Assembly (NCBI GenBank): GCA_004802645.1
Contig: SRKS01000004.1
Span: 1,116,001-1,180,000 of the forward strand
Reading direction: 5' to 3'
DNA: 64,000 bases
From: Amesomyces nigricolor
Taxonomy: Eukaryota; Ascomycota; Sordariomycetes; Sordariales; Chaetomiaceae
Within the stretch, counting starts at the first letter, position 1. Each line of letters begins with the position of its first letter. Shown here piece after piece: positions 10,800 to 22,081 of this stretch. The translations under genes and the position numbers were made by a program. The notes under the pieces are model-generated. The model searched no databases. It was not told the origin of the DNA and saw only the letters and a program-made list of their open reading frames with translations.

Positions 10800-13230
10800 C
10801 AGCAACATATGCTGTGTGCGCTGCTTCACTTCGGGTTCTCTATCTATCTATACTCTTACGTCCACAACGTGCTGGACGTCTGGTTAATGCGTTTCTAAAT
10901 ACCTCATCTTTCTCTCTATTTTTCTTCTCGGTCTAGTGATGTTTCTCAGATGCCAATTTTATACACGAAGACTCGGACACAACACAGACGCGCTGGGTTT
11001 AGCTTCAAGTTGGTTGCTTGGGTTCTGGCGGGGGGTTCTCAGGGTGGGAATTAAGATCAATGAGAGGATCAGTCAGGCACGACGCAATGGTAAATCATGT
11101 AAAAGGGTATGCTGCATAGCCCTCGGATCTTTTTATCCCTCTTTTCTTCTATTCTATGTTCTTCAAGACGGAGATGGGGCAGGACAGGACATGATCTACT
11201 TCTTTTTCTGATGATGATGATGAGATAATTGTTACTTTGGGCCAGCGGGAGTAGAGATTTTCTCTTTTCCCTCTTTTCTCACGGCGCTGTTTGTTTTGTT
11301 TTGAGATTTCCCTTGCATGGTGGGTTTGGTACCTTACTGCCGGAGATGGACCATGCCAATGGGGGGTGGAATGGGACGGAGGTGAGGGCTGTTGGTAGAT
11401 ATGAATGGGCCGCTGCTGCTACCAGATTTCTTGTTCTTCTACGTCTCTATTTGTTAAGGTGTGCCTGGAGTGCGCTGGGTTGATGCTATATGGATTGTTG
11501 CTTTTTCTACTGTGTCTGGTGCGCCGCTGATCGATTAGTTTGGTATGATACGAGATCTATGACACATGTTTCGACTGGCCGATTGCTCAGTAAGGGAGAA
11601 AGGATGGCATGAGATGGCATGGGATCGAAGGATATGGGATGAAAAAGGGATGGTGAAGTGTAGTGAGGAGTTGAGACATGTATGCTTTGCTATACAACGC
11701 ATATAACCGGACGAAGGGCATCTGAGAGTTGTGATACGGGTTGGTTGACCGGCTAATGATGCGTATGTTCTTGGGTGGGATGAGGTGAGGTTGAATCTTG
11801 GACTGAACTTGCTTTGAGCGGTAGTCAGGAGAGGAACATATTTCTCCCGCCGCCCACTCTTCTTCTTCAAAGCATAGTTCTTGCGCTTAGTCCGGGATGT
11901 GCTGTTCACACGGTCAGTGAAGGGGGTTGGAAATGCTTGGTCTGATCTTCCCTGATCCGGTATGGGCTTCCGTTAGTTGGTCGGTTAATCGGTTGGGAGG
12001 GTGATCCAACGGATGGAATCAAAGGGAACTATGTTTTGGCATGGATGGGAGAACGTATCTGAACGGGCGTCGTGGGAAAGGGGAGGCGCGTACTTAAAGG
12101 ATGGGATTGCTCTGTTTTGGAAAACACCATATCTCTCTCTTTGTTCTGCTAAGGAGTTTGCTCTTGCTCGCTTGCATCATGAAACGGGGTGTGGTGGTTT
12201 GATACACTTTCGAGGAGGTATGGTAAGGATAAGAAAGGATGGTTTCACTCACATATTTATGAGCATGAGAACCCAGAAACAATTGCCAGGGAAGACAACC
12301 GAGTAAGAAATATACAACTGAGTTTTGGAAAGACAAGGGGTTTGGGAGAGCTTGGGAGTGGAGGAACCCATGGCTATGAGGTACGGACAACACGCCCACA
12401 CATAGACACGCTGTTGCAGGCCACTGCCCGGCCATCTGCAGACCGCCCGCGTTTCTGCCACCCGCCTGCCTCTGCAGCCTACAACTGGGCTGCAGCCTCC
12501 CACCTTTTTTCTCACCACCAACCAATACACACGTTCTCACCAGCTTTGCCGCCGTGCCTCCCAACACACGCTGTTCACAGTGAGACAGGGCATTCAGGGA
12601 CCCAATAAAGGGTTGAGAGGGGGGCTTTATTTTCCCTCCAAAATAGGGTTAAACTTCTGTTTCTCTAAATGATGTGGTAGTGTATCTATCTTGCGGTCTG
12701 CCACCGGTTTCTTACCCCTTTCACAGAGCCATCTTCTGTCTCTCAACCCATGAAAGTCCTCCCTCTCAGCATAAAACAACAGGGAGAAGGCGAGAATTTC
12801 TCAGGAGAGACAAGAGCAAGAACAACTGGGACATACATTTGGAAAGACAATGGGCAAGGTTAGGAGGTGGGCACGCTTCGTTGTAAGGCGTGAGGTCTTG
12901 GGTAAAGCTGACCACTCCGTAGAGGTTGATCAAGTGTAGTGAACATTGCATCTGTCTCGGGCAAATTCAATCGAGCGATGTCGCTAGGTCAGCCAACCTC
13001 TCTGCTTAATGAGTGTTTCCGGCGTGTTGAGTCCGGTTTGTGGCTCAGGGACGCGTCGAAGTGAGTACTCACAAGTCAACCATATCCACAAAAGATCACC
13101 AGGGACATCCATTTTGAACAACAAACCCAGGATGCTTGAATCCAAATCTCACTATCACCAAGTATAACCAAACAAGCCGATCTAACATGCATGCCCTCCT
13201 ACACAAGCGCCACGAAGCCCACCCCTCCTT
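10800..13230. other. Intergenic, 3' flanks of two convergent genes
   Basis: This holds the presumed 3' UTR of the PUF gene and the downstream flank of the minus-strand gene ending at 13231. It is more AT-rich than the coding parts. A minus-strand open stretch at 11535-11909 is discussed under rejected items. No gene can be supported. Confidence 0.5.
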
Positions 13231-15250
13231 TCACGCCACTGCCTCTACCTTCTGCTCCTCCTCTTCCTTCTTCTGCTCCTCCTCTTCCTTCTTCTGCTCC
13301 TCCTCTTCCTTCTTCTGTTCCTCCTCTTCCTTCTTCTGTTCCTCCTCTTCCTTCTTCTGTTCCTCCTCTTCCTTCTTATGTTTCTCCTTTTCCTTCTTCT
13401 GTTCCTCCTTGTCTCTGGCCTCCCATTCCAGCTGCCGGGCTGCCCGCCTCTGCCTCAAATCCGGTCGCCTTTTCATGAAACTGTAATACCATTTCGTCGA
13501 GAGCGGGATCTTGCGGCCGTTGGCAGCCGCCAATTGGGATGCAAAGTCGATGATCGATGTCGTAGGCATACGCGAGCCCCTCGTCGTCTCCCAGTGATCT
13601 ATTGCCTTGACAATGCGAGTAAGGTCCTCTGCAGAGAACCTTGTTGTGGGTGTGGGCTTGGGTTTCTTTGGGGCCCGAACCTCCGACTTCTCGGCGTCCC
13701 GCCTCTGCTTCAACTTTGGATGCCTGCAAAGAAAGACGTGGTACCAGCTTTGGCTTACTGGTATCTCGCGGCCCCTGGCCAAGGCCATTTGCGAAGCAAG
13801 GGCCCGGATAGTTGCCAGAGGCATTAACGACCCCTTGGTAGTATCCCATAGGTCTACCGCCCTGAAAAGGGAATCCTCGTCCTCTGGAGAGAGGACTCGT
13901 GGGCACTTCCTCCTGGTTTGCTCTCGCCTCTGGCGGACTTCCAATCTCTGGGCTTCCCGTCGTTCCTTCAAAGGTCGGTATCTATTTAGGAATCTGAAAG
14001 CCCAACTGGAACTTAATGGTTTGGGGTCGCCCCTGGCACGTATCATCTGCGTTGCCAGTTCATGGATCGCCGCTGCAGGCATTAGGCTGTCCCTTGCGGA
14101 ATCCCATAGGTCTATGGCCTTGATAAGAGAATCCTCCTCCGTCTTAGTGAGTCTCTGGGGTGGTTTTTTTTGGCGGTTCGGCGGCCGACTCGAAACTATT
14201 TCCCCCATTCGTTTCAGTCTCGAGAGACGCCGTGCCTCCCCCAATTGCGGATACCTGTTGAAAAAGTGGTCAACCCATTTGAGACCCAGGGGTTTATGGT
14301 CGCCCACGGCAAGCAACATTTCTGCTGCAATGCTCTCAAGGGCGGCTCTAGGTATCTGCGAGCCCTTTGTTGTATGCCAGTCTTCTGCGGCCTTGATAAG
14401 AGCTTGCTCTTGCTCCGGGGAGAACCTCGTTGTTGAGTGCTGTTTCATGGCAGGGGGAGGTTTCCCCACCCGAAGTAGCTTCCGGAGGCGCCGCCTCTCC
14501 TTCAGGTCTGGGTACCTAGCCAACAAACACTTTCGATACCAGGCATTGCCCACCGGCGTGTAATCGCCCTTGGCAACCAACATGTCGTTCACAAGGTTCC
14601 TGATGGCTGCACTAGGCATCATGGACCCGCGCGTAGTATCCCACTCGTCTATGGCCTTGACAAGGGAATCCTCCTCCTCGGGGGAGAGGGCTCGGGATGT
14701 GCGGTGGTGGTTTTCGGGCACGCCGCTTTGTTGTAGCCACTGCAGGCGGCGCGCCTCCTTCAGATCCGGGTATTTACCAAGGAGATCGAGACACCACTTG
14801 CTGGAGACCAAGCGTTCGAGGCCCCTGGCACGACCCATGTCTTGCACACGGCGCTTGATGTCTGGTATAGACGGCAGCGGATGACCCGCGGCAAGGGAGT
14901 CACGGAGAGCCTGGACGAGGGAAGCCTCGTCCTCGGGATGAATGACCCGCGCCGGGCGACCCCCCTTTTCTATAGCGGCATAGCGGTAGACGGTGCTGTA
15001 TGAGAGGCCGAACAGTTCCGCGGCCCGACGACGGTCGGGGACTTGGTTGTTTCGAAGAGCATCGACGGCGGCCTGTATGCGGCTTTCCTGGCGAGCTTTG
15101 TCAGAAGGGTGCTGGGGGGTGGTTTGGAGGAAGTGGGTGGCCTACGGTTGTGGGAAACGAAGACAGGTCTGGGGTTGGAGTCGACGGCAATTTAGATGAT
15201 GTTGATGTCCAACGGCGGGCCACTCCGCCAAAGGCCTGGAACACTTTCAT
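13231..15250 (-). CDS. Tandem CENP-B/Tc5-type HTH array protein, six units, with presequence-like first exon (653 aa)
   Basis: Exon 1 is 15250-15146 (35 aa) and exon 2 is 15087-13231 (618 aa). The 58-nt intron has donor GTAGGC, branch CTGAC and acceptor GCCAG, and is phase 0. Exon 1 begins MKVFQAFGGVARRWTSTSSK: basic, no acidic residue in the first 20, Arg-Arg before a Trp/Ser/Thr stretch, like a mitochondrial targeting presequence. Residues ~36-75 form a Pipsqueak-like HTH (ESRIQAAVDALRNNQVP..., ..AAELFGLSYSTVYRY). Six units of 85-91 residues then start near 85, 170, 258, 349, 435 and 520. Each has an acidic PEEEDSL start, W.TT.GS.MP, a .AxGD..P turn and W...FL.R.P.LK.RR, the hallmarks of the CENP-B/Tc5 transposase HTH. 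No DDE catalytic domain follows. The protein ends in KKEEEEQ heptads encoded by a 21-bp minisatellite. It is probably a DNA-binding protein; its function is unknown. It is paralogous to the adjacent gene. Confidence 0.85.
13252..13398 (-). repeat. 21-bp coding minisatellite (KKEEEEQ)
   Basis: Six near-identical tandem copies of a 21-nt unit occupy 13252-13377, with a degenerate copy to 13398. On the coding (minus) strand each unit is purine-rich and in frame, and encodes KKEEEEQ at the C-terminus of the HTH-array protein. Copies differ mainly at one C/T position, which indicates recent expansion. Confidence 0.95.
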
Positions 15251-15696
15251 TTCGGGGCGCGCTGAGTTCTCGAGACCCCATGGGCTCGTGCTAAGAATAG
15301 CGTTATTGTCTGGCGGTCAACATGAGAGTCGGGTGTGAATCACGACGTGGACTTTGTGAATGTTGTGAATGTTCTGAATGTGGTAAGCTGTTCCGAACTG
15401 CACAGTCCTCCAGCCACAAGACGCTAACACTCAGACTGCTGTCAAAGTTGGCTACTGGTGGTGTTTTGAGACAAGCACCTGGAATGAGATTGAACCTTTG
15501 AACGCTGCTTGTTGGGGGCGTGAGAACAGAATCCATCTATTGGATGCTGTGCATGTCGTCTCAGAAATCAGAAATCAGAACCCTCAACCCTGGAACCCAG
15601 ACCCGCCCGCCAGACCAGGCTCCCAGGCCACAGGGACCCACAGCCTGGAAAGGCTGATTGCTCCACTCAGCGACGACTCGGCCTCCCAGGTCTTCG
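15251..15696. promoter_or_regulatory. Spacer between the two HTH-array paralogues
   Basis: This 446-bp stretch holds the 3' flank of the upstream paralogue and the promoter of the downstream one. It contains no ORF of note. I could not align it to the region above 17374 by eye beyond the start codons. Confidence 0.45.
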
Positions 15697-17374
15697 TCAG
15701 CCCGCAACTGGGGCTTCGCTCTCGTGCCTCTTTGAGTCGCCATAGCCGCCCCTGCGCTCCCCTTCCGGCCTCAAATGGGGGTGCCTGCTAAGGAAGGTCC
15801 GGGGCCACGTGTTAGAAAGTGGACGCGGCTCGTCACCGCCCCTGGCAAGCAGTATTTTCCACGCAGCGTCTGCGATGGCCGCCATGGTCATGGGCGAGTC
15901 CCTCTCGGTCTCCCATGCCTCTATCGTCTTGGCAAGGGCCTCCTCCTCCTCTATGGTGAGCTTCCGTGGTAGTTTGCGCTGCGGGCTACTAACGCGCGAA
16001 GGCCTTGCGTGCTTTTCGTTCCGCAGCCGGGCATACCGTGCCTCTTTATAGTCCGCGTGCCTTGCCAGAAAAAAACCCATCCAGTGCGCGCCCAGCGGCT
16101 TGGGGTCGCCCTTGGCAATCAACATTTCCGTTGCCAGGCTCCTGATAGTCCGCGTAGGTATGATAGTGCCACTCGCCGCCTCCCACTCGTGGATAGCTTT
16201 GAGAAGGGACTCCTCCTCTTCGCCGGTCAGCCGTCGACTAACGGAGGACGGGGCGCGGCTAGGCACAGCGATGCCAGCCTTCTCCCTCTTCAGATACCTC
16301 TGCGAGAAGAGACGATACCACTGGGCGCTTACGCCGGAGGCGTCGCCTCTTTTAAGCAACATTTCCGTCGCAAGGCTCATGACAGTCGATGGAGGCATTG
16401 GCGACCCATTCGTAGACTTCCAGAGGTCCATGGCCTTGAAAAAGGATTCCTCTTCCTCTGGGTGTAGTTTCTGACTCCGGGCCGGAGGGCGATCAGCTTT
16501 CTTCTTCCGGCCTTGTGCCCGTAGTTCTTGTTGACGGGCACGCCGCGCCTCCCAAAAGCTTGTGCGTCTGTAGAGAAAATGGGTAAACCATTTCTCGCTC
16601 AACGGCCTGTTGTCGCCCTTTTTCGCCAACATTCCTTCGCCAAGGTCCATTACGGCCCGCCTAGACATCACCAAGCCCGTCGTGGTTTCCCACAAAATGA
16701 TATTTCGGATTAGCTCATCCTCCTCCTCTAACGTAAAGCGTCTGTTATGACGCTCAAGATTGTTTCCGGTCACTCGGTACCTTGCAGCATATCGCGCGTC
16801 ACTCAAGTCCGGATGCCTTCTAAAAAGGCCTTCATACCAGTGGTCGGTCAACGGCTCGTCGACGCCCCTAGCAAGCAGCATCTCTCTCGCCAGGCTCTTG
16901 ATAGCTGTTTGGGTCATCATCAGACGCGCAGTGGCATCTGTGGCAACGATGGTCTTGATGAGGGATTGCTCCTCCTCCGGGAGCAGCAGTCGGCAATGGG
17001 GTATCGGAATGGGTCTCGGAGTTTCACGGTGGCCCAGTCGGTTGTAGTAATAGTCGAGGGTGCTTTTGGGGATGTCGAACACCTTCGAAGCCCGGTAAAG
17101 GCTGGGTACCTGTTTGTTTCGAAGAGCTGCGAGGGCGGCTTCGATGCGACTTTGCTGTGTTGGCAATAGTGTCAGAAATGGCAATGGCTGGGAAGAGACA
17201 ATAAGGGCTTATAATCTGCCGTGTTTGAAATCTTGGAAGGGTGTGGCTTACGCGTGTGGGAAATGATGATGGATCTGGGAGAGGTGTCGATGGTGGTGCC
17301 CATTCCGCTCTTAGTTGAGATGATGTTGAATTCCAACGGCGCGCCACGGCGCCGAAAGCTCGAAACGCTTTCAT
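15697..17374 (-). CDS. Tandem CENP-B/Tc5-type HTH array protein, five units, with presequence-like first exon (526 aa)
   Basis: Exon 1 is 17374-17252 (41 aa) and exon 2 is 17154-15697 (485 aa). The 97-nt intron has donor GTAAGC, a CTGAC branch and acceptor AACACAG, phase 0, at the same protein position as in the paralogue. Exon 1 starts MKAFRAFGAVARRWNSTSS: Arg at 5, 12, 13 and 22, no acidic residue before 24, a typical mitochondrial presequence pattern. Residues 42-80 form a Pipsqueak-like HTH (QSRIEAALAALRNKQVP; VFDIPKSTLDYYY). Five CENP-B/Tc5-type HTH units begin near 99, 182, 272, 351 and 441 (e.g. EEEESLLKAIHEWEAASG, LATEMLIAKGDPKPL, W..FFLARH). Only ~15 residues follow the last unit, so there is no DDE transposase core and no acidic tail. 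The likely origin is a domesticated pogo/Tc5-type transposase N-terminus multiplied in tandem; the role is unknown. Confidence 0.85.
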
Positions 17375-18629
17375 TTTGTGTGCTGCCTTCTTGAACCGAG
17401 GGGAACTGGCAGGGCGAAACGGGTGTGTGGTTCACCGGCGGTGAGGCTCAAGGAGAAGTGAGGGCCGCCTGGTGATTGCTGCTGGACTCTTCACCCCATC
17501 AGATACCGGCAGAGGGTGGATCAGAGAGCCTTAGGAGTTGTCCCTTCGTCACCGGCAGCCGAGACCCAGGGAGTAATGTCCTTCGATTGAGTGCCTGAGA
17601 TGATGGATGACCAGTCGGATTGTCGTCAAAGAGCTCCCATTGTTATGTGACACAGTTTTTCTGGTGCCTCCAAGTCAAACCGGCTCCCAATGACACGCCA
17701 AATGTTGGTGACCTCTGGGTGTGAGCATTTCATGAAGACTCACGAAAACATGACAGGCAATGATGGTCAACACCACGAGCCGATGGTGAATCTCCGTAAG
17801 TTTTCCAAACGGGCCGAAAATTGACACTAAGGGTTAGGGTTATGCATGAGAATACGACCCCGACACGTGCCCGAGGAGCTGGTGTGGCCGGTGAGACCCA
17901 CTCTGAACTCTGCCGCGAATGGCGGGGCTTGTGTGAGCTGAGCTCGCTGACGGGAGTTTGGTTGTGGTCAAGTTGCAGGAGGCAGCATTCAAACCTCAAC
18001 CTACGGTAGGTACCTTACCGTCGGGTACCTTACAGAGCTTACTTACCGTACCAGGCTTCAGACTCTGATACAGACACCTTGTAGCACGCTCAACACCACC
18101 AACTATTGTGTTGACCGCATCTCATGCACTTGCATGAAGCAAAGCCGCATTTCACTTTCCGTCGAAATACACATCAAGGCAACTTGCATCGACAAAAGAG
18201 AGAGCAATTGGGGGAAGAGGTTGCTTTTTAGTTGCTAATCTACCCATGACCGCTGACAACGAACACCGCTCAAGCAGAGTCCCGCACAACGCTCCAATCG
18301 CTCCAGAGTCCACCGCACACATGTCTGCCACTGCCCAATACAGCCCTGCTTCATAGTCCCATACAACCCATGCCATCCGCTCGACATCGTTCTTCTCTCG
18401 AGCCATCATCAGTGCTCTACCTCCCCACAGCGTGGTAGCTCCCCAAGCCAGTCGGCCCCCTCCAACGCGGAGGGAACCATGAAAAGTCCCATGCTAAACA
18501 GTGTATCCACTTTCCCAATACATGTCCTTTCTCGTTTCGGCCGCATGCCCTAAGCAATTTATGCTCTCCTCAAGGCCCGTTTCAGGCTTCCCTCCACAGA
18601 GTACATGTACCAACTGCCCCTTCCACTCC
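17375..18629. other. Intergenic, with GGTACC-rich cluster
   Basis: This is the promoter side of the HTH-array gene and the 3' flank of the Rae1 gene. It contains two adjacent TTAGGG-like units (~17828-17840) and a GGTACC-centred cluster at 18004-18052. No gene is supported. Confidence 0.5.
18004..18052. repeat. Cluster of GGTACC-centred inverted motifs
   Basis: CGGTAGGTACCTTACCG at 18004-18020 is an imperfect palindrome. It is followed by GGGTACCTTAC and CTTACTTACCGTACC. Such short GGTACC-rich motifs are scattered in many Sordariomycete intergenic regions; no function is known to me. Confidence 0.6.
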
Positions 18630-19899
18630 TCACTTCTTCATCGGCCCTCCCAAAACCCTCACGACAATCTGCCTAACCCCGCCCGCCATATCGTGGTGCA
18701 TGAACCCCTTGGACCAATCATAGCCGACAGCGTAGGCCAAGGCCCTGCCATCGTGGCGGAAGGCGACCGAGGTGACGGGGCCGGCAGCCTTGGGGTAGGT
18801 GTTGAGGCGCCGACGGAGCGTCAGGTCCCACGGGGCGTACGAGCCGTCGCTACCGGCCGTGACGAGCACGTCCTTCTGCGACGGGTCGAAGCACACGGTG
18901 TTGACGGTGTAGACGTCGGTCTGGTTCTTCTTGGTGGGCGAGGGTTCCCGGTGGCACTTAAAGCTCAGGGGTTTGAGTCTGCGCAGCCTGTTAGTTTGGC
19001 GCGTAAAAGGGTAAGGAGGGGAAGGAGAAAGAAACGTACGTCTCGTCCTTCTCATCCGCGACTTGAGCTGACGCACGGCCTTCGATGCCGCCAACCGCCC
19101 AACGGGAGCCATCGGCGGAGAGGGCGACAGCGCAGGTCTGGTTCGAGAGAGGCGACTTAACGACCCTCGACACCTTGAGCGGGTCGCCGTGCAGGTCGAC
19201 GAAGTGAACTTGGTTGTCGGCGGTGACGGCGCACAGGCGGCGGCCGGCGGCGTCCATGGCGTAGACGCGCTCAGGGAGCTGGAGCGCGCCGATGGGTTGC
19301 TGTGGCTGGCGGAGGTCCCAGTAGCGCACCGTCTTGTCCCAGGAGCCCGAGGCGAGGATGGGCCCGTTTGCTGAGGGGATTTCGACGAAGCGCACCGACC
19401 GGACAGGCGAAGTATGACCTTCAAGCGTCATGGTCTGCTGGGAGTTGAGGTTCATGATGTGAATCTTCTTGTCCGCTCCTGCGCCGGCAACGAGGGTTCC
19501 GTCCTGTCCTGAGAGTTAGTCGACATGGTCACGGACAGCAGCGGGTAAGCACTCCACACTCGCCTATTGGAACCGTTCGTATTTGTTCGTTTTCAAGATA
19601 GGTGTTTCGCCCTCGATCGATCGGGAGCTGTGGAGTTAGAGACTTCATGTCGGACTTACCTTGCTGAAATCGCAGTCGAGGACGGGCGCGCCGGCGGTGA
19701 TGGCAGCGACGCCTCGGATGGTGTCGGTAGATGTGGAGTTGGAGGCATCGTAGATGTAGACTTTCCCATCCCAGCACGACGCAGCCAAGTGGTGGGCCAC
19801 AGGCGACCAGCGCAGCGCTGAGATGGTGTCCTCAGGCCCCTTAGGAAACTCGACCTCCCTGTCGGTAGAGGGCGTGCTGAGATTGCCGCCAAATGCCAT
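18630..19899 (-). CDS. mRNA export factor Rae1/Gle2 (WD40, 350 aa)
   Basis: Exons: 19899-19660, 19503-19040, 18978-18630. The introns (156 and 61 nt) have GTAAGT/GTACGT donors and CTAAC branches and keep phase. The protein is a WD40 propeller: ISALRWSP..LAASCWDGKVYIYD, HTSPVRSVRF..SGSWDKTVRYWDL, VYTVNTVCFDP..VTAGSDGS, then TSVAFRHDGRALAYAVGYDWSKG. The last is the Rae1/Gle2/Bub3-type final blade (AYA..YDWSKG), which separates it from generic WD proteins. Rae1/Gle2 docks on Nup98-type nucleoporins at the nuclear pore and promotes poly(A) RNA export. The length is normal for the family. One blade reads SYAPWDL where a FxFWD-type ending is usual, a mild divergence that may reflect lineage drift. 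Confidence 0.93.
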
Positions 19900-20593
19900 C
19901 TTCAATGTTCCAGGTTGTTGATTGGAGATGTGACTTGGTGGTTGAAAGAGTTTGCCCAGACAGTCGGGCAGCGCTGGTGCTGGTGGTGGGGTTTTATCGA
20001 GAAACGCGGATCCCTCGACGAACACCGCGGACCCTTGTCTGGGGTCACATGCTGTGGAATCCTCTGGTTTTGGCCAATCATTGACAGGCTGCGGACAGAA
20101 AGGCAGCCTGCCAAGCCAGCTTAGTCATGCAAAAATGACCAAACTCACGATGATCAGTGACTGTGTGCCAACCGAGTTCTTCCCACTGGTTCGCAAGCAG
20201 GCAACCATCATATCAACCTCACTTCCTCCCAAGGCTGACTCATCAGTCACTCTCCTGCACAACCTGAAACCGATGCTGGAAGTTGGGGCATATCGACACA
20301 GAACTTTCACGGCCAGTTCGAGTTCACTAAACTCTGCTCGAGGCGAACGATAGATAATTCTTTCCCCGAAGTCCCTACAGTTCGCAAACCCATGACGACC
20401 TGTACCCATGACTACCTGTACCCAAAACTCCAGCCCATGCCCCAACCACCCGGACAGCTTGTTTCTCCCAGAACCCAAAATACCAACCCATACAAATCCC
20501 ATCATTGTAGATTTCCCATATATATCTCCTCCCACATATACATTTTCCATACGTACCTTATCTTCCCAATACATACCCCAACCCTCCCCAAAT
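19900..20593. other. Intergenic, Rae1 promoter and protease 3' flank
   Basis: Two minus-strand genes flank this stretch. 20380-20650 is C/A-rich on the plus strand, as expected for a 3' flank read in reverse. No gene is supported. Confidence 0.5.
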
Positions 20594-22081
20594 CTACAAC
20601 CCAACAACAACCCCCACCCCCACGGCAACCCCCATCACTACCACCAACCCGCTCCCAAACAAACTCCTTCCTAATGCCCCTGAGTCCCTCCCCCCCGCCG
20701 CCTCCGACGCATTATTTCCCCCCCTCAACCCATCCGTGGCCCTCACCGGCGCCTCCACCCTCGTCGCCTCCGGCACCGCCTCCTTCCCCCTCCCAATCTC
20801 CACGACCCGACTCGCCGTGACATTCACCCTCGCCTGCGCCATCGCAATCTCGTTGTTCTCCAAGTCATACACCACATACGCCGCCCTGAGAAATGTATCC
20901 CCCAGCACGTTGGTCCCGTCGCCCGCGGGGCCGATGCCGAACAGACAGCCGGGGGAGCCGTCGGGCAGGGTGGGGCGGTGGCCCGGGCCGAGGTCGATGA
21001 TGAGGGATTCAAGAGGGACGGTGATGGTGGGGGAGGTGAAGGTGAACATTATCTGGGTGGATTGGGCTTGGGAGGAGCGGATGAGGGAGCAGGGGACGTA
21101 GGCGTTTTCGGAGCGGGAGTCGTACGTGGCGCCGACGGCGGTGAAGATCTCGTGAGCGAGGGCGTCGGGCAGGTAGGTGATGGAGGAGCCTGTGTCGAGG
21201 AGAACCGCGTGGGCGAGGGAGCCGCCGCCGATGGGTTGGTCGTTGACTTGGAGGTTGGTGAGGGTGATCATGAATTCGGTGTAGATGTGTGAGGTGGACT
21301 CGACGGGGAGGATTTGGAGCGGGGTGTCAAACTTTTCGGCGTCGATGCCGCCGAAGAGGATGGTGCCTGTGTTGGAATCGATGTCGTTCAGCCAGAGGGA
21401 GTAGGCCTGGGACTGGATCAGGTTTGAGGCGACCATCTGGGCGGGGAGGTTGTTGTAGGGCTTGAGTTTCGCGCGGCTGACTTGCACTTCATTGATCGGG
21501 TAGCCGATACCGAGGATTCCTTGGGAGTTGGAGCTCGAGTAGCCGATGCCGAACTGAAGCCGGTCGATGGACTGCCCGCCGATGGTGAAGGTGTCCGAGA
21601 CATAGTCGCCGCTTGCGCGGGAGCCGTCGACGTACGAGATGTTGAAGTAGCTGCTGACGTACTCGTAGGTTGAGGACGAGTTCGCCGAGTACGTGCCGGT
21701 GTACTTGCATGGGTCGTTGCTCGATGTGCACAAGACAGAGGTGGGTGTGTTGACCCAGAGGTCGCTGCTGCCCGTGTCAAGGTGCAGCATCACCGGCTTA
21801 GCGGGCGTTCCGACAGTTGCGTTGATAAAGTACAGCGTTTCCTGGTTTTGTTAGAGCGAGCAGTCACAGATGGTGTGTGAGAGCCGGCGCACCTCGTTGT
21901 CCAAGTCGGACGAAACGGCACCTCGTTTCCTCAGCTTGTTTCGATGGACTGGGTTCCGGGGTGGCCGCCTCTGGGTATCCAGGCCGACCACCCTCAGCCC
22001 AGCCCTCCTTTCTGGTATTAAGAAAGCATGGACTGCTTGAGTGAGTATGGCCGCGACGGGCAAAAGCCATGCCGCCTTCAT
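20594..22081 (-). CDS. Secreted GPI-anchored aspartic protease (yapsin/OpsB-like, 478 aa)
   Basis: Exon 1 is 22081-21893 (63 aa) and exon 2 is 21841-20594; the 51-nt intron has a CTAAC branch and is phase 0. Residues 1-19 are a signal peptide (MKAAWLLPVAAILTQAVHA). A basic propeptide follows, ending in a kexin-like RKR at ~51-53. The pepsin-type catalytic motifs are both intact: DTGSSDLW at 85 and DTGSSITYLPD at 279. VLGDTFLRAAYVVYD is the usual late motif. The last ~20 residues are hydrophobic (LFGSGLVVVMGVAVGVGVVVGL) behind a Gly/Asn/Ser-rich linker, which predicts a GPI anchor. The product would be a cell-surface endopeptidase acting on wall or secreted proteins. The upstream ATG was chosen because it gives a complete signal peptide. 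Confidence 0.93.

Noticed and set aside
11535..11909. Minus-strand open stretch with basic start (SRTKRKNYALKKKSGRREK) preceded by an acceptor-like CACTGAC...AACAG
   Set aside because: No upstream exon with a start could be joined, the rest of the stretch has random composition, and no family is recognised. It may be antisense in the PUF 3' flank.
15697..17374. Interpretation of the HTH-array genes as ordinary pogo/Fot1 transposons
   Set aside because: No DDE catalytic block and no terminal inverted repeats noticed by eye; both frames are intact and have conserved introns.
17828..17840. Telomere-like TTAGGG units
   Set aside because: Only two copies, flanked by ordinary sequence and genes on both sides; expected by chance.
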